A DNA stretch of 64,000 nucleotides from Cupriavidus malaysiensis. Its GTDB lineage: Bacteria; Pseudomonadota; Gammaproteobacteria; Burkholderiales; Burkholderiaceae. Below are positions 58,899 to 64,000 of the stretch, piece after piece. Under the pieces are notes generated by a model. That model was not told the origin of the DNA, did not search any database, and saw nothing but the letters and a program-made list of their open reading frames with translations. Numbering within the stretch: the stretch's first letter is position 1; every line of letters begins with the position of its first letter. Both the position numbers and the translations under genes were made by a program. The DNA lies in assembly GCF_001854325.1 (NCBI RefSeq), contig NZ_CP017755.1, forward strand, positions 1,922,001 to 1,986,000, read 5' to 3'.

Positions 58899-60473
58899 AT
58901 GGCAACGAAGTTCGACCTCAAAGACGACAGCGTGGTCGTCATCATCGGTTCCGGCGCGGGCGGCGGCACGCTCGCCAACGAACTGGCCCAGCGCGGCATA
59001 CGCAGCGTGATCCTCGAAGCCGGCAAGCACTTTACGCAGGCCGATTTCGAGAACGACGAGTGGGAGATGTTCAACAAGATCTCGTGGCTGGACAAGCGCA
59101 TCTCGGCCGGCGGCTGGCATCACACCAAGACCTACCCCAACCTGCCGGCCTGGATCGTCAAGGGCGTGGGCGGCTCCACGGTGCACTGGTCCGGCGTGGC
59201 GCTGCGCTTCATGCCGCACGACTTCCACAACCGCAGCACCTATGGTGCGGTGAAGGACGCCAACCTGATCGACTGGCCCATCACCTACGACGAACTCGCG
59301 CCGTTCTACGATCGCGCCGAGAAGAAGATGGGCGTGACCACCACCGCCGCCTCCGGCCTGCCGGCGCTGCCGGAAAACAACCACTACAAGGTGCTGGCGG
59401 CCGGCGCGCACAAGATCGGCTACAAGGAGATCGTGCGGCCGATGGCGGTCAACTCGCAACCCTATGACGGCCGCCCGGGCTGCATGCAGATCGGCTTCTG
59501 CATGCAGGGATGCAAGATCGGCGCCAAATGGTCCACCCTCTACACCGAGGTGCCGCGTGCCGTGGCCACCGGCAAGGCGGAATTGCGGCCGCAATCCATG
59601 GTGCTGCAGATCGAGCACGACGCCGCCGGCAAGGTCACCGGCGTGCTCTATGCCGACGAGCACGGCCGGCGCCAGTTCCAGCGCGCGCGCGTCGTCTGCG
59701 TGGCCGGCAACTCGATCGAATCGCCGCGTCTGCTGCTGAACTCGGCCAGCAGCAAGTTCCCGCAGGGGCTGGCCAATTCTTCCGGCCAGGTTGGCCGCAA
59801 CTACCTGAACCACACCACCGCGGCAGCCGTGGCGATCCATCGCAAGCCGGTCTATATGTACCGCGGCACCGCGCTGGCGGCGGTGGTCTCGGACGAAGCC
59901 CGGCTCGACACGAAGCGGGGCTTCTTCGGCGGCTATCACCTGGAAGGACTGGCGCTGGGCCTGCCCTTCACCGCCGCCTTCATGAAGCCGGGCGGCTGGG
60001 GCCGCGAAGTCTCCTCGGCACTGGAAATGTACGACCACATGAGCTGTGTCTGGGTCTGCGGCGAAGACCTGGCGCAGGAGCGCAACAGCATCACCCTGCA
60101 CGCCACCGAGAAGGACCAGTACGGCCTGCCGGTGCCGATCGTGAGCAAGACCGACCACCCCAACGATGCCGCCGTGCGCGCCCATGGGCTGGCCCAGTTC
60201 CGCAAGATGTCGGAGGCGGTCGGCGCCACCCGCGTGATCGACATGCCCCCCTACCCCGCCAGCCACAATATGGGCACCAACCGCATGAGCGCCAAGGCCA
60301 GCGACGGCGTGGTCAACCGCTGGGGCCAGAGCCACGACATCCCTAACCTGTTCGTCTCCGACGGCAGCCAGTTCGCTTCCAGTTCGGCGTCCAACCCCAC
60401 CCTGACCATCGTGGCGCTGGCGATCCGCCAGGCCGAGTACATCGCCGGCGCGCTGCAACGGCGCGAACTCTGA
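58899..60473 (+). CDS. GMC-family FAD oxidoreductase
   Basis: A 524-residue flavoprotein. FAD-binding motif GSGAGGGTLANELA; KGVGGSTVHWSG; C-terminal catalytic region SHNMGTNRMS and SSASNPTLTIVALAIRQAE. It has no signal of its own and probably leaves by the Tat signal of the preceding small subunit. No cytochrome c subunit follows, unlike three-subunit gluconate or sorbitol dehydrogenases. The context suggests oxidation of a diol or hydroxyketone in the periplasm. Both ATG 58887 and 58899 have GGAG sites. Confidence 0.87.
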   Translation: MATKFDLKDDSVVVIIGSGAGGGTLANELAQRGIRSVILEAGKHFTQADFENDEWEMFNKISWLDKRISAGGWHHTKTYPNLPAWIVKGVGGSTVHWSGVALRFMPHDFHNRSTYGAVKDANLIDWPITYDELAPFYDRAEKKMGVTTTAASGLPALPENNHYKVLAAGAHKIGYKEIVRPMAVNSQPYDGRPGCMQIGFCMQGCKIGAKWSTLYTEVPRAVATGKAELRPQSMVLQIEHDAAGKVTGVLYADEHGRRQFQRARVVCVAGNSIESPRLLLNSASSKFPQGLANSSGQVGRNYLNHTTAAAVAIHRKPVYMYRGTALAAVVSDEARLDTKRGFFGGYHLEGLALGLPFTAAFMKPGGWGREVSSALEMYDHMSCVWVCGEDLAQERNSITLHATEKDQYGLPVPIVSKTDHPNDAAVRAHGLAQFRKMSEAVGATRVIDMPPYPASHNMGTNRMSAKASDGVVNRWGQSHDIPNLFVSDGSQFASSSASNPTLTIVALAIRQAEYIAGALQRREL

Positions 60474-60485
60474 GCCGCGCCGGGT

Positions 60486-60514
60486 GGCCGCCCGCCGCAT
60501 TGCGGCAGGCGGCC
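60486..60514 (+). terminator. Hairpin after GMC oxidoreductase
   Basis: A 13-position stem with one mismatch (GGCCGCCCGCCGC at 60486-60498 against 60502-60514) and a 3-nt loop, 13 nt past the stop. No T-tract. Confidence 0.6.
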
Positions 60515-60595
60515 AAATCGATTAGCGTAGAGCCAGCGCTGGGCCGGGCATCCGATCGCCGCCAGCCCCCACATGAACCGCCCAAGGAGACAACC

Positions 60596-62560
60596 GTGCT
60601 GCAACAAGCACACCGGGCACATATCGAGCGCCTGCTCGCCTTTGCGCAGCAGCCCGGCGCGGCCGAGGGCACGATAGAGCGTTCCTGGCTGCGCTGCTTC
60701 AACGACTATGGCCTCGACCCGAGCCGGCCGGTGCCTGCGTATATCGTGGAGGCGCAGCGCCTGCGCGAACACAAGGACCAGATCGAGGATTTTCTCGGCG
60801 TGGCGCGTACCGGCATGGAGCAGCTCTACAAGCGCGTCTCCGCCCTCGACTGCGTGCTGCTGCTGACCGACGCCCATGGCGTGACCGTGGACTTCATCGG
60901 CAACGACCACCGGGACCACGAACTCAAGCGCGCCGGGCTCTACCTCGGCGCGGACTGGAGCGAGCCGCGCGCCGGCACCTGCGCGGTGGGCACCTGCATT
61001 GTCGAGCAGGCGCCGGTGACCTGCCACCAGACCGACCACTTCGACGTGTCCCATATCACGCTCACGTGCAACAGCGCGCCGCTGTTCGATCCCACCGGCG
61101 GCTTCCTGGGCGTGCTCGACGTCTCCGCGCTGAGCGCTCCGGCGCCGCGCGAAGGACAGCACCTGGCGCTGCAGATGACCACCATGTATGCGCAGATGAT
61201 CGAGGACGCCAACTTCCTGCGCTACTTCCGCGACCAATGGATCCTGCGGCTGGGCTCGACCTGGTCGCTGGTGGACGTGGACAGCGAGATCATGGTCGCC
61301 TTCGACGCCGACGGCGTCATCCGGGGCATCAACAGCGGAGGCCGGCGCAGGCTGCGGCTGGCCGACGCCGCCGAAGGACACGGCGGCAAGCCCCTGGATC
61401 TGCGCGGCCACCTGCTCACCGAAGTCTTCCGCGAAGACATGAGCGAGCTCTGGCGCATCGCCCACGCCGGCATGTCGTCCGAGCGCACCGCGGTGCGCAC
61501 CCATGACCACGGCTTGTACTACGCCACCGCCATCGCGCCGCGCGGCGCGCCGGGCCGGCCCTCGGCGCCCGGGGCCCAGCCGGCGCTGCCGAGCGCGGAG
61601 GCAAGCGCCGCGCTGGACGCGCTCGGAGCGGGCGACCCGCAGATGCAGCGGCTGATCCTGCAGGCCAAGCGGCTTGCCAACAAGCCGCTCAATATCCTGG
61701 TGCATGGCGAAACCGGCACCGGCAAGGAAGTCCTGGCCAAGGCGCTGCACGCTGCCAGCGAGCGCCGCGGCAAATCCTTCGTCGCGGTCAACTGCGCCGC
61801 CATTCCCGAATCGCTGATAGAGAGCGAGTTGTTCGGCTATTCGCCGGGCACCTTCACCGGTGCGCGCAGCAAAGGCATGCGCGGCCTGATTGCGCAATCC
61901 GACGGCGGCACGCTGTTCCTCGACGAAATCGGCGACATGCCGCTGCACCTGCAAAGCCGGCTGCTGCGCGTGCTGTCCGAACGCGAAGTGATGCCGCTGG
62001 GCGCGGAGAAACCCATCCCGGTAGACCTGCGCGTGATCGCCGCCTCGCACCGCGACCTGCGCCAGCTGATCGCCGAACAATGCTTCCGCGAAGACCTCTA
62101 CTATCGCCTGTGCGGCGCCACCTTGCACCTGCCGGCCCTGCGCGAGCGGCGCGACAAGGACTACCTGATCGCACGCATCGCCGCAGAAGAGGGCCGGCAG
62201 CTGGACATGCGGGCCGAACTGGCGCCCGCCACGCTGGCCCTGCTCCGCGCCTACACCTGGCAGGGCAATGTGCGGCAATTGCGCAATGTGCTGCGCTTCG
62301 CGCTGGCCATGAGCGACAACGGCTTCATCGACACCGACGCACTACCGCCCGAGATCCTTGAGGGCACGCAGGAAAACCCGGCAGAAGCCGCGCCGGCGGC
62401 CACGCGGCCGCTTCCCGGCAACGAACGCGAGGTCCTGCTGGCGGCATTGCGGCGGAACAAATGGCGCATTACGCAGGTTGCGGTTCAGCTGGGGATCGCG
62501 CGGGCGACGGTCTATCGGCAGATGGAGCGATATGGGATAGTTGCGCCCAATCAGCAGTGA
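60596..62560 (+). CDS. acoR: AcoR-type sigma-54 activator, acetoin operon
   Basis: A 654-residue enhancer-binding protein. The N-terminal sensor holds a GAF domain (~55-215); the AAA+ domain (~345-575) has Walker [15 protein letters not shown] and [12 protein letters not shown]. The sigma-54 loop reads GTFTGA, not GAFTGA. The C-terminal helix-turn-helix is KWRITQVAVQLGIARATVYRQMERYG. GTG 60596 has AAGGAGA upstream. Location at the end of the aco genes suggests that it binds the palindromes at 54014-54068. Confidence 0.89.
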   Translation: MLQQAHRAHIERLLAFAQQPGAAEGTIERSWLRCFNDYGLDPSRPVPAYIVEAQRLREHKDQIEDFLGVARTGMEQLYKRVSALDCVLLLTDAHGVTVDFIGNDHRDHELKRAGLYLGADWSEPRAGTCAVGTCIVEQAPVTCHQTDHFDVSHITLTCNSAPLFDPTGGFLGVLDVSALSAPAPREGQHLALQMTTMYAQMIEDANFLRYFRDQWILRLGSTWSLVDVDSEIMVAFDADGVIRGINSGGRRRLRLADAAEGHGGKPLDLRGHLLTEVFREDMSELWRIAHAGMSSERTAVRTHDHGLYYATAIAPRGAPGRPSAPGAQPALPSAEASAALDALGAGDPQMQRLILQAKRLANKPLNILVHGETGTGKEVLAKALHAASERRGKSFVAVNCAAIPESLIESELFGYSPGTFTGARSKGMRGLIAQSDGGTLFLDEIGDMPLHLQSRLLRVLSEREVMPLGAEKPIPVDLRVIAASHRDLRQLIAEQCFREDLYYRLCGATLHLPALRERRDKDYLIARIAAEEGRQLDMRAELAPATLALLRAYTWQGNVRQLRNVLRFALAMSDNGFIDTDALPPEILEGTQENPAEAAPAATRPLPGNEREVLLAALRRNKWRITQVAVQLGIARATVYRQMERYGIVAPNQQ

Positions 62561-62787
62561 TATATTTTCAAGCTATTTTTATTTATTTTTTTGTTTCATT
62601 TTTAAATTATTATGGACCTGATTTATGGCCGCAGGGACCTGACCAGCCGCTGAAGTACTCGCCGCGCAAGCGGTGAGGCCTCTCCCGCAAGGCTTGCGAG
62701 TCCACTATGTTTCACAATCCGGAAGCTGAGCGTCACAGCATCGACTTTTTCCGCATTTTTCGCCCATTTCCGGACTCATTACCGCGA
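62561..62787. other. AT-rich junction, no gene
   Basis: Begins with a markedly AT-rich stretch (62561-62620) just after the AcoR stop, unlike anything to the left. It marks the change to mobile-element-derived sequence. No supported ORF. Confidence 0.5.
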
Positions 62788-63002
62788 TCACTGGAACTGC
62801 GGACGGATTTCTCCCAGCGAGCGCATGCGCACGAGGTTGTAGGCGGCCATGCTCAGCACAAACATCTGATCGGCTTTCTTCAGGCCGCGCACCATCACCT
62901 GACGCATGCGCCCCACGGTCTTGATCCAGCCAAAGCCCTGTTCGATCAGCTTGCGCTTTTGTTGCGAGACCGCATGCCCGGCGCTGCAAGCACTGTCAGA
63001 TT
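62788..63002 (-). pseudogene. IS5-family transposase, C-terminal remnant
   Basis: Reading leftwards from about 63000, the frame encodes SAGHAVSQQKRKLIEQ, FGWIKTVGRMRQVMVRGL and AAYNLVRMRSLGEIRPQFQ before a stop at 62790-62788. This is the conserved C-terminal end of IS5-group DDE transposases. An in-frame stop lies just upstream of the first residue listed, so only about 70 codons remain. No terminal inverted repeats were identified. Confidence 0.8.
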
Positions 63003-63461
63003 AGGACTAGTCTTTCACACGTCAATGTCCGTTTTCGATCCGCAAACGACGAGCCGACTGCGGAGCTTGAGCAGCTTAAGCCCTTCCTCCAGATTGCTGC
63101 GCAGACGCCCGAACGTCCATCGCTAACAGCGTCCCTTCGTTGGACCGTGCCATCTGGCGCCCCGAGGATCAAGCCCGACGCTTCTATAGATCAGCAGTTA
63201 TCCGACCCGATGCTGGAGCCGGAGCAGGGCCTTGGCCGCCTCGGCAGACGACGCGCCCCACGCTCTCGACGTCCGTGCTGGCGAGCCGATATCCCACATT
63301 CCAGTGTCAAGAGCCGGTCAGGAAGGGAGCCAATCGTGCCGGCCTGCTCAGTCGCGAGACTGAGCAGGCCATACTCTGACAGCGTTTCCAGAGTTCGACG
63401 TCCCTGGACATCTCCGCCCTCCCTATCCACTCGGACCACGGCGCTATTCATAACATTCAAT
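63003..63461. other. Right-end sequence without supported gene
   Basis: Several short ORFs on both strands, none with a ribosome binding site or recognisable domain. Probably debris of mobile elements. Confidence 0.35.
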
Positions 63462-63635
63462 TCATTGTCCCCACCTTAGAGTGCCCCCGACGCCCGGGGG
63501 ATAAAGAAATGCTTCGCCCCAATATAGAGTGACAGCCGCAACGTCAACCAACCCGTTGCTTATTCCGTCAGGGTATAGGGTCCCACACCTATACCCTTTT
63601 TTTGCGCTCAATTGATAATAAAAATGATAATTCAT
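63462..63635 (-). CDS. Possible 57-residue protein
   Basis: An ORF with a good AGGAG site before ATG 63635 and a Tyr/Gly-rich product of unknown family. It is doubtful because a rightward intrinsic terminator (63571-63603) lies inside it. A dyad (ATGATA-N5-TATCAT, 63624-63640) covers its start codon. Confidence 0.3.
   Translation of the reverse strand: MNYHFYYQLSAKKGYRCGTLYPDGISNGLVDVAAVTLYWGEAFLYPPGVGGTLRWGQ
63571..63603 (+). terminator. Canonical intrinsic terminator
   Basis: A perfect 9-bp stem (GGGTATAGG at 63571-63579, CCTATACCC at 63588-63596), 8-nt loop and seven Ts. No rightward gene lies immediately upstream, so it is probably left over from a lost gene. Confidence 0.8.
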
Positions 63636-64000
63636 ATCATTCTCCTTCCCATCCATCCTGATTGACCTTTCACGGCGCCGGCTCAATTGCCATAGGCATG
63701 GCATCGGGCCAGCAGACACAGCACCGGACGGATGGGCGCACCGCATCGCTTCCGGCTGGGCGAAGGCAGCAGAACATGCCACCTGTTCTCGCGCAATACG
63801 CTTCGGTTGCCTCTAGTCCAAAAAGACTACTTGAGCTTTTGACCCCATTACCTACGCTAAAGCCCGCCATGCGCTCGCCACGACAGACGGCCTGCGCAGA
63901 AGAGCAAATCAATGCCACTAAAACAAGACTGGGGTCATCGATATGACGGAATACATGCCCGGATCGCCTGGATGCGATAGTCGGCGCCATCTCTAAAGCC

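Noticed and set aside
62707..63126. 139-codon plus-strand ORF
   Set aside because: Runs antisense through the IS5 transposase remnant and has no ribosome binding site.
63670..63990. 106-codon minus-strand ORF at the right end
   Set aside because: No start signal, no domain, and composition unlike a coding region.

Overview
The window is uniformly GC-rich (about 70% by eye) with dense, mostly overlapping genes. Its gene content points to a betaproteobacterium of the order Burkholderiales, most likely a Cupriavidus/Ralstonia-like member of the Burkholderiaceae. That placement rests on gene content: a Bug-type receptor, three AcoR-type sigma-54 activators, a PQQ cluster with a quinoprotein alcohol dehydrogenase, and an acetoin operon. 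No rRNA, tRNA or CRISPR array was seen.

Region 1 (0-11.5 kb) looks like a catabolic unit for D-amino-acid-containing or N-acylated peptides. A cupin-XRE regulator is divergent from a DadA-like flavoprotein, an MlrC/M81 metallopeptidase, a complete Dpp-type oligopeptide ABC transporter and an N-acyl-D-amino-acid deacylase. The divergent promoter carries six operator-like repeats spaced exactly 16 bp apart. Small DUF genes and a PP2C phosphatase follow (11.5-13.2 kb).

Region 2 (13.2-31 kb) is a periplasmic alcohol-oxidation locus. A calcium-type PQQ alcohol dehydrogenase and an AcoD/ExaC aldehyde dehydrogenase diverge from a pair of consensus sigma-54 promoters. The aldehyde dehydrogenase operon continues with DUF779, a Bug receptor, a SoxYZ-like carrier, a zinc metallohydrolase and a cytochrome c. 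Then come pqqABCDE, a divergent S33 peptidase plus a second zinc metallohydrolase, an AcoR-type activator and a PedF-like cytochrome c550.

Region 3 (31-41.3 kb) holds cell-wall genes (thioesterase, L,D-transpeptidase, DUF882), then a tryptophan-tryptophylquinone (TTQ) amine dehydrogenase operon. The operon has heavy chain, MauE-like, MauD-like and light chain genes, two monoheme cytochromes and a Tat-exported amidase, but no mauG. A convergent AraC/FeaR-type regulator may control it.

Region 4 (41.3-49 kb) is a less ordered accessory stretch: a Ddl ligase overlapping a shikimate-kinase-like gene, a DUF433/DUF5615 toxin-antitoxin pair, a GNAT acetyltransferase and an AraC-LysE pair flanked by related short repeats.

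Region 5 (49-62.6 kb) is a 2,3-butanediol/acetoin locus between two further AcoR-type activators. It has butanediol dehydrogenase, an unrecognised membrane protein and acetoin dehydrogenase E1 alpha and beta. The E2 is split into a free lipoyl protein and a separate catalytic domain, followed by a lipoate-ligase-like protein, a Tat-exported small subunit and a GMC flavoprotein. A textbook sigma-54 promoter with three upstream palindromes precedes the E1 alpha gene. The right end (62.6-64 kb) is AT-richer and contains an IS5-type transposase remnant and an orphan terminator.
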